Of a stretch of 64,000 nt of DNA, positions 25,550-34,976 are shown piece after piece (positions within the stretch are counted from its first letter, which is position 1; every line of letters starts with the position of its first letter). This DNA is from an uncultured Myxococcales bacterium (GTDB lineage: Bacteria > Myxococcota_A > Polyangia > Polyangiales > Polyangiaceae). Where the stretch lies: assembly GCA_937902985.1 (NCBI GenBank), contig CALFNG010000447.1, positions 1 through 64,000 of the forward strand, given 5' to 3'. The notes below the pieces were generated by a model. It did no database searches, was not told the origin of the DNA, and was given only the letters and a program-made list of their open reading frames with translations. The position numbers were made by a program, and so were the translations under genes.

Positions 25550-26134
25550 ATGCCCACGACACTGCGGGCGCTGCCCCGCCTCCGACGCTCGCCCCGCGCG
25601 CTCGCCGCGCTGGCGCTCTTCCTCGTCGCGCTCCGGAGCCCGACGGCCTCGGGCGCGGGGCCTGCGCCCGACGTGACGCAGGTCCCACTCTTCTCGATCG
25701 CGAAGAGCGAGAACAAGAATCAGATCCAGTATGTCGTCACTATCGACGCGCGGTGCGCGCCCGTGGGCGCCGCGCCGGTCTCGGCCTACTGGCGCATGCT
25801 CGAGAAGGGCCCCACGCTGACGGCGCCCCTCTTGCCTCGCGAGGCCCGCGCCTATGGCCTCGCTCGCCAGGACGTGCTGGAGAGCGACCCCAATGGCGGA
25901 CACGTACGCATCGCGCTCCGGGCCTTGGCCCGCCGTCCCCTCGATATCGTGACGTTCCGTGGCGCAGACGGCGCGTGTCGCGCGCTGACCACGACGTCGA
26001 TCGGGGGTGCGCCGTCGCATCTCTTCAACGTGTACGTGCACCTCCAGTGGGACGGCGTGGACTATCTGCTCCTTCAGGGCTGGTCGATCGACGGCGCTCG
26101 CGTACTTCGCGAGAAGGTCACTGGCGCGACGTGA
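25550..26134 (+). CDS. DUF4833-domain exported protein
   Basis: A 194-residue protein. The signal peptide begins at ATG 25550 (alternative 25514) and has an Ala/Leu-rich core. The domain shows the DUF4833 pattern: PLFSIAKSENKNQIQYVV, then PVSAYWRMLEKGP and REARAYGLARQD, ending in a strand with YVHLQWDGVDYLLLQGWSIDG. The family is widespread in exported proteins of unknown role. It is divergent to the hemerythrin/CBS gene. Confidence 0.8.
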   Translation: MPTTLRALPRLRRSPRALAALALFLVALRSPTASGAGPAPDVTQVPLFSIAKSENKNQIQYVVTIDARCAPVGAAPVSAYWRMLEKGPTLTAPLLPREARAYGLARQDVLESDPNGGHVRIALRALARRPLDIVTFRGADGACRALTTTSIGGAPSHLFNVYVHLQWDGVDYLLLQGWSIDGARVLREKVTGAT

Positions 26135-26290
26135 GCCTCGCGCTCGTGGCCTGCGCCGCTTGGAGCGACAGGCCGCTGTCACGCGACGCAATTCTTCCAC
26201 CCGGGCGCATCCCTTGCGCCGGCCGCGGCCGCAGCGTTCGGTGTGCCGACCGCCGGCCTGGCACCCCGTTTGCTGCCTGCCACGCAAACC

Positions 26291-26524
26291 ATGTCCGGAC
26301 ATCCCGTCGCGCGGTCGGTCTCGAATCCGAAGACACCCGATTCGCCCTCGAATCCGCGCCTCGCCAGGCTCCGATCGCAAGCGGCGGTGGTTCGCGCGGT
26401 CGCTGACTGCGTCAAGCGCATGACACACCCGGATGACGCACATGGCGTCCGCGACCAGTTGATCGAAGAGACGGCGAGGCTGGGCCAGTGGCTCCGCGAT
26501 GCGACGGCAGTCCGTCGAGGTTGA
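26291..26524 (+). CDS. Small helical protein, paralogue of the one at 27059
   Basis: A 77-residue predicted soluble protein. The core RLARLRSQAAVVRAVADCV and the following helix with QLIEETARLGQWLRDA match the product of 27059-27358 residue for residue over about 50 positions. It has a Ser/Pro-rich N-terminus. Function unknown; an amphipathic helical pair suggests protein-protein contact. Confidence 0.6.
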   Translation: MSGHPVARSVSNPKTPDSPSNPRLARLRSQAAVVRAVADCVKRMTHPDDAHGVRDQLIEETARLGQWLRDATAVRRG

Positions 26525-26577
26525 TCCAGGCGGCGCGCACCCCGGCGCCGGTCAGAAGTCCGGCGTGAGACGACGCG

Positions 26578-26868
26578 TCAAAGTCCCTTGGGCGCAACCG
26601 AGTCGTGACCGACGCCGATGTCGCCCTTGGTCACTCCGATGATGTCGTCGAGGTCGGCGTCGTGGATGCGATCGCGCTCGTGCTCACGCTTCATGATGGT
26701 CCCTGCGACCGCGCCGGCCGTCGCTCCGACGATCAGCCCTGTCACCGCGCCGGCCGGGCCCGCCGCGATCCCGACGATGGCGCCGATCAAGCCTCCACAC
26801 AGCGCGCCTCCCTCGACGCCCATACGTGCCGCCAGCGGCTCGGGTACGACTCTCTTCGCCTTGCTCAT
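26578..26868 (-). CDS. Glycine-zipper protein
   Basis: 96 residues from ATG 26868, with AAAGAGAT upstream. Residues 20-58 are Gly/Ala-rich with repeated small-residue spacing (GGLIGAIVGIAAGPAGAVTGLI, given in part), the glycine-zipper pattern of small membrane-associated helical hairpins. It is followed by a basic-acidic stretch (KREHERDRIHDADLDD). There is no clear signal peptide. It sits between two paralogous small genes on the opposite strand. It could insert in the inner membrane or coat it under stress; this is inference. Confidence 0.7.
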   Translation of the reverse strand: MSKAKRVVPEPLAARMGVEGGALCGGLIGAIVGIAAGPAGAVTGLIVGATAGAVAGTIMKREHERDRIHDADLDDIIGVTKGDIGVGHDSVAPKGL

Positions 26869-27058
26869 GGTGATCTCTTTCGCTCGCTCTTGGTGCGACC
26901 GCAGCGTCGCCCTCGACGAGGGCGACGCGGGCGGCCGATGGCTCGGGAGGAGCATGGGCCGTGCCGGGCCCGCAGCGGTTCTTCACTGTCCACAGACGAC
27001 CACGTTGTGCCTCTCAACGAGGCGGTGCAATGGCCCGGTCGTTGCTGAGGTGCCGAGC

Positions 27059-27358
27059 ATGTCCACCCACGTGCCGTCTCTCGATGCCCTCGAATCGAAC
27101 GATGATGCTCTGCTCGCCGTGGAGGTCCGGCTCGCCAAGCTTCGATCGCAGGTGGCGGTCGTCCGGGCCATCGCCGATCACGTGGAGCACCTCGCGCGGG
27201 CGCGCCATGTCGATGGCCTGCGAGCGCAGCTCCTCGAAGAGATGAGCTGCCTGGGACACCGCCTCGTGGAAGCAGCCGCGGCGATGACCGGCTATCCGCG
27301 TCCGGCGGAGGACAGCGGGGTCTTCGAGCTACGGGACGTGCTCGGCGTCGCCGAGTGA
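27059..27358 (+). CDS. Small helical protein, paralogue of the one at 26291
   Basis: A 99-residue protein. RLAKLRSQVAVVRAIADHVEHL and LRAQLLEEMSCLGHRLVEA (given separately) match the smaller gene upstream. Here there is a longer C-terminal tail (TGYPRPAEDSGVFELRD). The pair probably arose by tandem duplication, with a minus-strand glycine-zipper gene now in between. No family is recognised. Confidence 0.65.
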   Translation: MSTHVPSLDALESNDDALLAVEVRLAKLRSQVAVVRAIADHVEHLARARHVDGLRAQLLEEMSCLGHRLVEAAAAMTGYPRPAEDSGVFELRDVLGVAE

Positions 27359-27507
27359 CGGCGCCGCTGTGCTGCGGTCACGGGAGGCCTTCGCTGGCCC
27401 GACGCAGATCGCTCGCGCACGTGCAGCCCTTGCGCCAGAGGCCGGCCCGTCGCACCACGAATCGCTGCCGCGACACTGGCACTTCGCTTGCTGACCCGTC
27501 CTCACCG

Positions 27508-28749
27508 ATGATCTCCACCCAAGCAGCCGTCGACGGCATGGCGAGACCGACGCCGAGGCGCACGCTCTCCGCTCTGATCGTGAGCGAGGATCGTCGACGG
27601 TACCGGCGTCGCCTGATTCGCTGGGCCGCGGCTCTGGCCATGCCCCTGCTCGTCGCCGTCGGCTGGATGGTGTTGCGACCCAGGCCGGTCCCGCTCGCCG
27701 CGCGCTTCCGGACCGCGATCGTCACCCGGGGCGACGTCCTTCGCGAGGTCCGCGCGACCGGTCATGTCGAGGCGGTCACCACCGTCCAGGTCGGCGCGGA
27801 GATCTCCGGGCGCATCGTCACGGTCGAAGCCGACTACAACGATCACGTCAAGGAGGGTCAGGTGCTCGCCCGCTTCGACCGGGTGTCGCTCGAGGCGCAG
27901 CTCGCGCAGACGGCGGCCACCGTCGCCGCCACGCGCGCCGCGCTCGAACAGGCCCGGACGGATCGGGACCGGACCGCGCGCGATCTCGCTCGAGTGACGC
28001 AGCTCTACGCGAGTCGCTCGCTCTCCGAGGCCGAACGGGACAACGCCGCTGCGGCGGCGCGCCTCGACGAGCAGCGCGTGACGGCTGCGCAAGCCCAGCT
28101 CGCGGCGCAGCAGGCAGCGCTCGGCGTGGCGCGCAACTCCCTCGACCACGCCATCATCCACGCGCCGATCGACGGCGTCGTCATCACTCGAAGCATCGAT
28201 CCGGGCCAGACCGTCGCCTCCATGCTCCAGACGCCGGTGCTGTTCACGGTCGCGGCCGACCTCCGGAAGATGCGCGTCATCGCCGCGGTCGACGAGGCCG
28301 ACATCGGCGAGCTCGTGCGGCAGCAGGCAGCGTTCTTCAGCGTGAACGCCTACCCGGATCGGGTCTTCGAGGGCGTCGTGACCGAGGTCCGGAACTCCCC
28401 GGTCGTCGTCCAGGACATCGTGACGTACGAGGCCGTGATCGCTGTCGACAACGCCGAGCTTCTGCTGAAGCCCGGGATGACCGCGTCCGTTCGCATCCGG
28501 ACGGCCACCGCGACCGGGGTCCTGCGCGTCGCCAGCGGCGCGCTCCGCTTCACTCCACCCGGCTACCCGCCCGTCGACAGGCCGGGAGCGTGGCTGCGTG
28601 ACGGTGCAGAGCTCCGGCGAGTCGACGTCCGGCCCGGCGTGACCGACGGCGAGATCTCCGAGATCGCCCCTGGCGCGCTCGACCCGGGCGAGAGCGTCCT
28701 TTCGGAGCTCACGCCGGAAGGGAGGAAGGCCTATGGGCTCGCGCACTGA
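27508..28749 (+). CDS. macA: MacA-like periplasmic adaptor (HlyD family)
   Basis: A 413-residue membrane-fusion protein for an ABC exporter. It has an N-terminal anchor (WAAALAMPLLVAVGWMVL) and then VTRGDVLREVRATGHVEAVTTVQVG, split lipoyl halves (GRIVTVEADYNDHVKEGQVLARFD and IIHAPIDGVVITRSIDPGQTV, in parts), a long Ala/Arg-rich helical hairpin, and beta domains (VDEADIGELV, LLLKPGMTASVRI). The ATG at 27508 is assumed; 27538 is possible. The end overlaps the ATPase gene by 17 nt, so the three genes form an operon. No outer-membrane partner is adjacent; the TolC-like gene at 10925 belongs to the metal pump. Confidence 0.88.
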   Translation: MISTQAAVDGMARPTPRRTLSALIVSEDRRRYRRRLIRWAAALAMPLLVAVGWMVLRPRPVPLAARFRTAIVTRGDVLREVRATGHVEAVTTVQVGAEISGRIVTVEADYNDHVKEGQVLARFDRVSLEAQLAQTAATVAATRAALEQARTDRDRTARDLARVTQLYASRSLSEAERDNAAAAARLDEQRVTAAQAQLAAQQAALGVARNSLDHAIIHAPIDGVVITRSIDPGQTVASMLQTPVLFTVAADLRKMRVIAAVDEADIGELVRQQAAFFSVNAYPDRVFEGVVTEVRNSPVVVQDIVTYEAVIAVDNAELLLKPGMTASVRIRTATATGVLRVASGALRFTPPGYPPVDRPGAWLRDGAELRRVDVRPGVTDGEISEIAPGALDPGESVLSELTPEGRKAYGLAH

Positions 28750-29446
28750 CGACCCGGTCCTCCTGTCCCTGCGCGGTGTGACCAAGACCTACGGAAGCGG
28801 AGATGCGACCGTCAGGGCCCTCGATGGCATCGACCTCGACGTCGCGGCGGGCGAGTTCGTGGCCATCACCGGAGCGTCGGGCTCGGGCAAGTCGACCACG
28901 ATGAGCATCTTCGGATGCCTCGACGTCCCGACCGAGGGTGAGTTCCGGATCGAGGGGATACCGGTCCAGGATCTGGTGCCGGATGTCCTCTCCGTCTTGC
29001 GAAATTCGCGGTTCGGGTTCGTCTTCCAGCAGTTCAACCTGCTCGCGCGGACGACCGCTCTCGAGAACGTCGCCTTGCCCCTCGTCTATGCCGGGGTCGG
29101 CAAGCGCGAGCGTCTCCGGCGTGCCGCTGAGGCGCTGGCGACCGTGGGCCTTGGCGGACGCGAGGCCGCGCGGTCGAACGAGCTCTCGGGCGGTCAGCAG
29201 CAGCGGGTCGCCATCGCGCGGGCGATCGTGAACGACCCCGAGATCATCCTGGCCGACGAGCCCACCGGGAACCTCGACTCGAAGATGGGCAAGGAGATCC
29301 TGCAGCTCTTGACCACGCTGAACCGGGAGCGCGGCATCACGGTGCTGGTCGTGACCCACGACACGAGCTGCGCGGCGTACGCGCGCCGGCAGGTGGTCTT
29401 CCGCGACGGCCGCATCCTCTCCGACGCGAGCCAGGAAGCGTCGTGA
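28733..29446 (+). CDS. MacB-type ABC exporter ATPase
   Basis: A 237-residue ATPase of the MacB/LolD class. Walker A GASGSGKST, Q-loop FVFQQFNLL, signature LSGGQQQR, Walker B IILADEPTGNLDS and H-loop VTHDTSCAAYA are all intact. It overlaps the adaptor by 17 nt and the permease by 4 nt (GTGA). In classical MacB the ATPase and permease are one chain; here they are separate, as in many non-enteric versions. It powers export or lipoprotein/peptide mechanotransmission; the substrate is unknown. Confidence 0.93.
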   Translation: MGSRTDDPVLLSLRGVTKTYGSGDATVRALDGIDLDVAAGEFVAITGASGSGKSTTMSIFGCLDVPTEGEFRIEGIPVQDLVPDVLSVLRNSRFGFVFQQFNLLARTTALENVALPLVYAGVGKRERLRRAAEALATVGLGGREAARSNELSGGQQQRVAIARAIVNDPEIILADEPTGNLDSKMGKEILQLLTTLNRERGITVLVVTHDTSCAAYARRQVVFRDGRILSDASQEAS

Positions 29447-30651
29447 TCGCCTCCACCGTCGCCATCGCGTTCTCGGCGCTCCTGCGAAACAAGATGCGCA
29501 CGATGCTCACGACGCTCGGGATCGTCATCGGTGTCGCCGCCGTCGTCATGATGCAGTCGATGGGCCGCGGCGCGAGCGCGTACGTCGGCGACGCCATTTC
29601 CGGCCTGGGCAGCAACATGCTCATCATCATTCCCGGGCAGGTGCACGGCCTGCAGCAGAACACGTTCAACGTCCCGCTCTTCACGGCGAGCGACCTCGAC
29701 GCCATTCGCCGTCAGGCCCACGACGTCGGCCTGGTCACGGCAGCGGGCCAGCGTACGCTCCGCGCGGTGGTCGGCTCGAACAACCGGAGCGTCACGGCAG
29801 CCGGAGTCATGCGGGAGTACTTCGAGATCCGCGGCTGGGGAGCGGCCGTCGGGCGCCTGCCGAGCGTCGAAGAAGAGCGCGCCGGCGCGGGCGTGTGCGT
29901 CATCGGCGTGACCACGCGCGACGCCCTGTTCGAGACCCGCGACCCGATCGGCCAGGAGATGCGCCTCCGCGACGTGACCTGCAGGGTGATTGGCATCATG
30001 GAGACCAAGGGCGCGTCGACGTTCGGGATCGACCAGGACGACGTCGTCTTGATGCCGTACTCGACGTTCTCGCGGCGAATCCTCGGCAACGACCGGATCG
30101 GGACCTTGATGGCCTCCGCGGTGTCGGCCGATCGCATCGATGACGCGAAGGAGGAGATCTCGCTCATCCTCCGGAGGCGGCGGCACATGCTCCCTGGAGA
30201 CGAGGACAACTTCGCCGTGCGCGATCCGCGCGAGATCCAGGCGCTGCTCGAGTCCGTCACCGGGATACTGACCACGCTCCTCGCCGGGGTCGCCGCGATC
30301 TCGCTCGTCGTGGGCGGGATCGGTATCATGAACATCATGCTCGTCTCCGTCACCGAGCGAACGCGTGAGATCGGCGTCCGCCTCGCCATCGGGGCTCGCG
30401 CGTCCGACATCCTCGCCCAGTTCCTGGTCGAGGCGGCCACGCTGTCGGCCGCCGGCGGGGCCATCGGCGTGGCGCTCGGCCTGGTCTGCGCGATGGGCGC
30501 GGCGCGCGCCATCCACGTCCCGTTCGTGGTCCCCGGCGTCGCGATGCCCGTCGCGTTCGGGGTCTCGCTCCTCGTCGGGGTCGTCTTCGGCGTCGTGCCG
30601 GCCCGGAAGGCCTCTCGCCTCAACCCGCTCGCCGCGCTTCGCTTCGAGTGA
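29443..30651 (+). CDS. MacB-type ABC exporter permease (FtsX family)
   Basis: A 402-residue permease starting at a GTG that overlaps the ATPase stop. Topology: one membrane segment near the N-terminus (ALLRNKMRTMLTTLGIVIGVAAVV), a large periplasmic domain of about 240 residues (MacB-PCD), then three C-terminal segments of the FtsX domain (TLLAGVAAISLVVGGIGIMNIML, SVTERTREIGVRLAIGAR, PVAFGVSLLVGVVFGVVPA, in parts). This is the standard MacB arrangement. Mechanotransmission rather than simple channel transport is the known mode of the family. Confidence 0.93.
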   Translation: MIASTVAIAFSALLRNKMRTMLTTLGIVIGVAAVVMMQSMGRGASAYVGDAISGLGSNMLIIIPGQVHGLQQNTFNVPLFTASDLDAIRRQAHDVGLVTAAGQRTLRAVVGSNNRSVTAAGVMREYFEIRGWGAAVGRLPSVEEERAGAGVCVIGVTTRDALFETRDPIGQEMRLRDVTCRVIGIMETKGASTFGIDQDDVVLMPYSTFSRRILGNDRIGTLMASAVSADRIDDAKEEISLILRRRRHMLPGDEDNFAVRDPREIQALLESVTGILTTLLAGVAAISLVVGGIGIMNIMLVSVTERTREIGVRLAIGARASDILAQFLVEAATLSAAGGAIGVALGLVCAMGAARAIHVPFVVPGVAMPVAFGVSLLVGVVFGVVPARKASRLNPLAALRFE

Positions 30652-30677
30652 GTCCATGCATCCCGTGAGGAGTTTCG

Positions 30678-32627
30678 ATGCCCAGCGATGACGAGGCCGG
30701 GGGGTCCTTCGACTCCGGCCCCTGGCAGGTGCTCGACGCGGCGCCCGACGCGATCGTCGTCGTAGGCAGCGACGGGCTGATGGAGTTCGCGAACGCCCAG
30801 ACCGAGGCCGTCTTTGGCTACCCGCGCGCCGAGCTCGTCGGCAAACCCCTCGAGAAGCTCATCCCCGATCGCTTCCGTCCCACCCACGCCGCTCACGTGA
30901 GCCGCTTCCGGGCCAACCCCAGGACGCGGTCGATGGGGTCGGGCCTCGACCTCTTTGGCCGCCACCGGGACGGCACCGACATTCCCGTCGAGGTGAGCCT
31001 GAGCTCGATCCGATCGGCGTCGGGGACGACGTTGATCTGCGCCGCCATTCGCGACGTCACCGAACGCCGGCGGATCGAGAGCGCCGCCAAGCTCAACGCC
31101 AGCCGGCTCGCGAGCGCGGTCGAGACCATCGAAGACGCGTTCGCGCTCTTCGACTCGAGCGACCGGCTAGTGCTCTGCAACAGCGTCTACCGGGGCCTGC
31201 TCGGCGACGCGACCGGGCCGGTCGTGGGCCAGTCGTACGAGGAACTCGTCGACGTGTGGATGAACGATCTGGCGTTCGAGAGCGCGGAGGACCGAGCGCG
31301 CTTCCGCGAGGAGCGCCTCGCCGGGCGCAGCGATCCGAAGGGCGCCTTCGAGGTCCGGACGCGCGACGGCCGCACGCTGCGGGTCATGGATCGCCGCACG
31401 GTGGAGGGCGGCATCGTCAAGACGATCTGGGACCTCACCGAAGACAAGCGAGCCGCCGCCGATCTTCGCGAAGCGCGCACGGCCGCCGAGACCGCGAGCG
31501 CCGCCAAGAGCGAGTTCTTGTCGTCGATGAGCCACGAGCTACGGACGCCGCTCAACGCCATTCTCGGGTTCGCGCAGCTCCTCGAGCGCGACCGCAAGGA
31601 GCCCCTGTCGAACCGTCACAAGGAGCGCACCGAGCAGATCCTGCGCGGCGGCGAGCACTTGCTGCATCTGATCGACGACATCCTAGACCTGTCGCGCGTC
31701 GAGGCCGGAAACATCTCGATCTCCAAGGAGCCCGTTTCCGTCGCCGACGTGCTCGGCGTCGCGCTGCGGACGCTCGAGCCAATGGCCGCGCGCGCCTCCG
31801 TCTCGGTCAAGGTGGCTCCCGTCGCCGCCGACTTGCCGATGGTGACGTGCGATCGAACGCGCTTCGCGCAGATCGTGATGAACTTCGTGTCGAACGCGAT
31901 CAAGTACAACCGCCCTGGCGGTTCCGTGACGGTGAGCGTGTCGCGCGAGGCCGACGGGCGCGTTCGGGTTACGGTGACGGACACGGGCATCGGCATCCCG
32001 GAGAACAAGCAAGACAAGCTGTTTCAGCCGTTCCAGCGCGCGGGACAGGAGACGGGACCGATCGAGGGGACGGGAATCGGACTCGTCATCAGCAAGCGCC
32101 TCGCCGAGCTCATGGACGGGCGCGTCGGGTTCCGGAGCGTTGCTGGCGAGGGCTCCGAGTTCTGGCTCGACTTCCCGGCGCAGCTTCGGCAGACGGGACG
32201 ACCCGCGGCGCCCTCGAAGCCGAACCCTGGCTCGGTCACGGCCCTCGATGGTCAATCCGGCCGGCTGGTCTTGTACGTCGAGGACAACCCGGCCAACGTG
32301 TCGTTCATTCGCGACGTCCTCAGCGATTTCGACGGCATCGAGCTCGCGACCGCCCCGACGGCCGAGATGGGAATCGCGCTCGCGCGCGCGCGCCGCCCCG
32401 ACCTCGTGATCATGGACATCAACCTCCCGGGGATCAGCGGCCTCGAGGCGCTCGTCGCGCTCCGAGGCTTCCCGGAGACGGCCGCCATCCCGGTGATTGC
32501 CCTGACCGCGGCCGCCTCGGAGCGCGACAAGCAGCGGGGCAGGGAGGCCGGATTCTTCCGCTATCTCACGAAGCCAGTGAAGGTAGACGAGCTCGTCGAC
32601 GCGCTCGAGACCCTCCTCACGCGTTGA
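30678..32627 (+). CDS. PAS-PAS hybrid histidine kinase with C-terminal receiver
   Basis: A 649-residue soluble hybrid kinase. The ATG is preceded by AGGAG six bases away. PAS 1 about 15-130 (DAAPDAIVVVGSDGLMEFAN, RHRDGTDIPVEVSLS); PAS 2 about 150-265 (ETIEDAFALFDSSDRLVLCN); HisKA with SMSHELRTPLNAI; ATPase with NFVSNAIKYNRPGG, DTGIGIPENK, GTGIGLVISK; a linker; and a receiver from about 530 with VLYVEDNPANV, Asp in LVIMDINLPGISG and Lys in YLTKPVK. All motifs are intact. It follows the ABC permease by 26 nt on the same strand and may be co-transcribed. No separate output regulator is next to it. Confidence 0.93.
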   Translation: MPSDDEAGGSFDSGPWQVLDAAPDAIVVVGSDGLMEFANAQTEAVFGYPRAELVGKPLEKLIPDRFRPTHAAHVSRFRANPRTRSMGSGLDLFGRHRDGTDIPVEVSLSSIRSASGTTLICAAIRDVTERRRIESAAKLNASRLASAVETIEDAFALFDSSDRLVLCNSVYRGLLGDATGPVVGQSYEELVDVWMNDLAFESAEDRARFREERLAGRSDPKGAFEVRTRDGRTLRVMDRRTVEGGIVKTIWDLTEDKRAAADLREARTAAETASAAKSEFLSSMSHELRTPLNAILGFAQLLERDRKEPLSNRHKERTEQILRGGEHLLHLIDDILDLSRVEAGNISISKEPVSVADVLGVALRTLEPMAARASVSVKVAPVAADLPMVTCDRTRFAQIVMNFVSNAIKYNRPGGSVTVSVSREADGRVRVTVTDTGIGIPENKQDKLFQPFQRAGQETGPIEGTGIGLVISKRLAELMDGRVGFRSVAGEGSEFWLDFPAQLRQTGRPAAPSKPNPGSVTALDGQSGRLVLYVEDNPANVSFIRDVLSDFDGIELATAPTAEMGIALARARRPDLVIMDINLPGISGLEALVALRGFPETAAIPVIALTAAASERDKQRGREAGFFRYLTKPVKVDELVDALETLLTR

Positions 32628-32689
32628 ACGAGGTGCTTGGAGCCGGTGACCGTCTGCGCGGCTCCGATGAATTCAAGCTCCATGAGCGC

Positions 32690-33136
32690 TCAGGTAGGAG
32701 CGCCCGCCATCGGTTCGCGAACGACCAGGACCGAGCAGGTCGCGTGATTGACGACCTTGGCGGCCGTAGTCCCGAGCACGCGGTCGAACCCCGAATAGCC
32801 GTGTGAGCCGATGATCACGAGGTCGGCGTGAAGTTGCCGGGCCGTCTCGCAGATCGACTGCCAGGGCGAACCCACGACCACCATCGTGTCCCCCCGCGTC
32901 TCCCGGGGGACGAGCTCCTCGCATTCTGCGAGGTAGGTTCGCGAATTCCGCTCGAGGAGCTCCAGAAGCGACTCGTCCGTCGATTGCCAGAAATGCTGGG
33001 GGACGTCTGCGGGCAGGCCGATGGCCCGCAACAACACCAGGCGCGAGCCGTCGACGCGCGCTGTCTCGACAGCCTTGGTGAGAACGAACGGGGCCCGAGG
33101 CGAACCGTCGAGAGCGACCAGAATTTTCTTCATCAT
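32690..33136 (-). CDS. Universal stress protein, single UspA domain
   Basis: 148 residues from ATG 33136, with a strong AAGGAGGTC site directly upstream. It opens MMKKILVALDGSPRAP and ends with the ATP-binding loop GSHGYSGFDRVLGTTAAKVV and a closing CSVLVVREP strand, so it is likely of the nucleotide-binding type. A middle insert carries two Glu/Arg-rich helices (LLELLERNSRTYLAECEELV). It is part of a stress cluster with a two-domain Usp and CBS proteins. Confidence 0.9.
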   Translation of the reverse strand: MMKKILVALDGSPRAPFVLTKAVETARVDGSRLVLLRAIGLPADVPQHFWQSTDESLLELLERNSRTYLAECEELVPRETRGDTMVVVGSPWQSICETARQLHADLVIIGSHGYSGFDRVLGTTAAKVVNHATCSVLVVREPMAGAPT

Positions 33137-33333
33137 GACCTCCTTCGGAAGAGCCCCGGCCGATACGCCCGTTTGCATATCGCTCGCCTCCCCGATCTCC
33201 GGTCCCCCTAGCACTTGCCGTGCCTGCACATACCCGGCGAGGCTTGGGCTCGCCCGTGCACCGATACCGCATGGTTTGCGTGCCCGCGCAGGGTTGGCGG
33301 CGGCACGTCTGATGCTCGGGCCGTCGAGACTTC

Positions 33334-33490
33334 ATGGACGCCCAGCTCGAAACGCCTTCGACTACCACCGGGCTGAGCGCCGGCGAGGCCGCGGTTCGTC
33401 TCGGCAAATTCGGATTCAACGAGCCCCGCACGCCGGCGATCTCGTGCCCGCCGACGCCCGGCTCGTCGAAGCTCGGGATCTTCACCGGCA
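33334..33490 (+). pseudogene. Relic of a cation P-type ATPase
   Basis: Two short pieces of a P-type ATPase. From the [24 protein letters not shown], the N-terminal cation-ATPase signature. Then, in another frame from 33435: [17 protein letters not shown], from the actuator domain. The roughly 100 residues between them and all of the membrane, phosphorylation and nucleotide domains after them are gone. The two-domain Usp gene starts directly after. Confidence 0.8.
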
Positions 33491-33526
33491 CCGACGATGG
33501 ACCGAAAATGGCAATCGAAGACAGCC

Positions 33527-34396
33527 ATGAAGGCGCCCACACGGATTCTGGTTGCAACCGACTTCAGCGCCGCTTCCGAGCGCGCGCTGAAGACGGCGAT
33601 TGGACTGGCGACTCGCTTCGGCGCGTCCATCACGGTGACTCACGTCGTTGAGGGGGCGCCTTATCCCTACTCGGCGACGCCGCCGCCGTGGGTCGTGGAG
33701 TCTGCGAAGGCGCATCTCGACGCCGCGGTGGCCACCCTCGAGGCCGACGGCTTGAACGCCTGGGGAGTCTTGCGGCAAGGCCTCGCGTGGCGCGAGATCT
33801 GCTCCGCGGCTGCCGAGCTCTCGCCCGACCTCGTCGTCGTCGGCACGCAAGGCCGGCACGGCCTCCCGCGCTTCGTACTGGGCAGCGTGGCGGAGCTCGT
33901 CGTGCGGCAATCGCCCGTCCCGGTGCTCACCGTGCACCCCGCCGACGACGTTCCCGTTCTCGGCGGCGTCGCCGATCGTATCGGGCCAATCGTCGCCCCC
34001 ACCGATTTGAGCGAGGCCTCGCAGCGGGGCATCGACGCTGCCGCCACCCTGGCTCTTGCGCTCCGGGGCTCTCTGACGCTGGTCTACGTCTACGAGGTCC
34101 CGAGCTACGCGTACTACATCCTCGACGACATCGCGACCGAGGCGGAAGCCACGATTCGCCGGAGCCTCGACGAAGCCGTTGCGCGCGTGCGATCCCGGCT
34201 ACCCGACGTCGAAGGCGTCGTGCGATCGGGAACGCCCTGGAGGGGCATCATCGACGTCGCGAACGAGCGTGGCGCCAACATGATCGTCCTGAGCACGCAT
34301 GGCCGGCGCGGCCTCGACCATGCGCTCCTCGGCAGCGTCGCCGAGAAGGTCGTCCGGCTCTCGCCTGTTCCCGTCCTGACCCTCCGCTCGAAGTGA
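33527..34396 (+). CDS. Universal stress protein, two UspA domains in tandem
   Basis: A 289-residue protein from ATG 33527. Domain 1 about 1-145: [17 protein letters not shown], then [20 protein letters not shown], an ATP-binding-type loop. Domain 2 about 150-289: [16 protein letters not shown], then [21 protein letters not shown]; the first Gly of the loop is Ser. Tandem Usp proteins generally form an internal dimer. It sits right after the ATPase relic, as Usp genes often accompany cation ATPases. Confidence 0.92.
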   Translation: MKAPTRILVATDFSAASERALKTAIGLATRFGASITVTHVVEGAPYPYSATPPPWVVESAKAHLDAAVATLEADGLNAWGVLRQGLAWREICSAAAELSPDLVVVGTQGRHGLPRFVLGSVAELVVRQSPVPVLTVHPADDVPVLGGVADRIGPIVAPTDLSEASQRGIDAAATLALALRGSLTLVYVYEVPSYAYYILDDIATEAEATIRRSLDEAVARVRSRLPDVEGVVRSGTPWRGIIDVANERGANMIVLSTHGRRGLDHALLGSVAEKVVRLSPVPVLTLRSK

Positions 34397-34538
34397 CCCC
34401 GTCGGACGCGGTCCGCCATGCGACGCGAGAGGGCGCTGGATTCGCGCCGACGCGCACGGGCTGCGTCGGGCCGGTCGGCTTCCTGTCCACGACCCACGTG
34501 GCCCTTCCGCGCGACCCCCTCGGCCGGTCGAACGGCGG

Positions 34539-34976
34539 TCACGGGGTCCAGGTGGTCATGGTCGCCGCCACGAGCCGCAGCGCGTCGACGGCGGTGAAGA
34601 TGCCGATGAGGTGGGTACCGTCCATCACGACCGCGCACCCGTATTTGTGCTCTGCCATCTCGTGAGCCACCTGTGCGAGGGGCGTCTCCGGCGGGACGCT
34701 GTACACGTCGACCGACATCGCCTCGTCGACGCGGACGGCCGTAGGATCCACGCCTCCGATCGTCTCGACGAAGTAGACGTCGCGCTGCGAGAGAATTCCG
34801 GCGAGCTTGCCGCCATCGAGAACCGGCAGGTGCCGGAGCTTGAGCCTTCGCATCTTCTTGCTGGCGGCTTCGAGCGACTGCGCGCAGCCGATCGTGGTGG
34901 GTGCCGGGGTCATGAAGTCACGAATGGGCCCCCCGGAGCGCCGTCGCGAGTGCAGGGTATCGATCGGTGCGGGCAT
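34539..34976 (-). CDS. CBS-domain pair protein
   Basis: 145 residues from ATG 34976. Motif 1: IRDFMTPAPTTIGCAQSLEAA to LAGILSQRDVYFV. Motif 2: VDEAMSVDVYSVPPETPLAQVA to LIGIFTAVDALRLV. An RLKLRHLPVLDGG linker strand lies between them. It resembles the acetoin/IMPDH-type CBS pairs that bind AMP/ATP. A second stand-alone CBS protein is at 23839. It converges on the two-domain Usp gene. Confidence 0.9.
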   Translation of the reverse strand: MPAPIDTLHSRRRSGGPIRDFMTPAPTTIGCAQSLEAASKKMRRLKLRHLPVLDGGKLAGILSQRDVYFVETIGGVDPTAVRVDEAMSVDVYSVPPETPLAQVAHEMAEHKYGCAVVMDGTHLIGIFTAVDALRLVAATMTTWTP

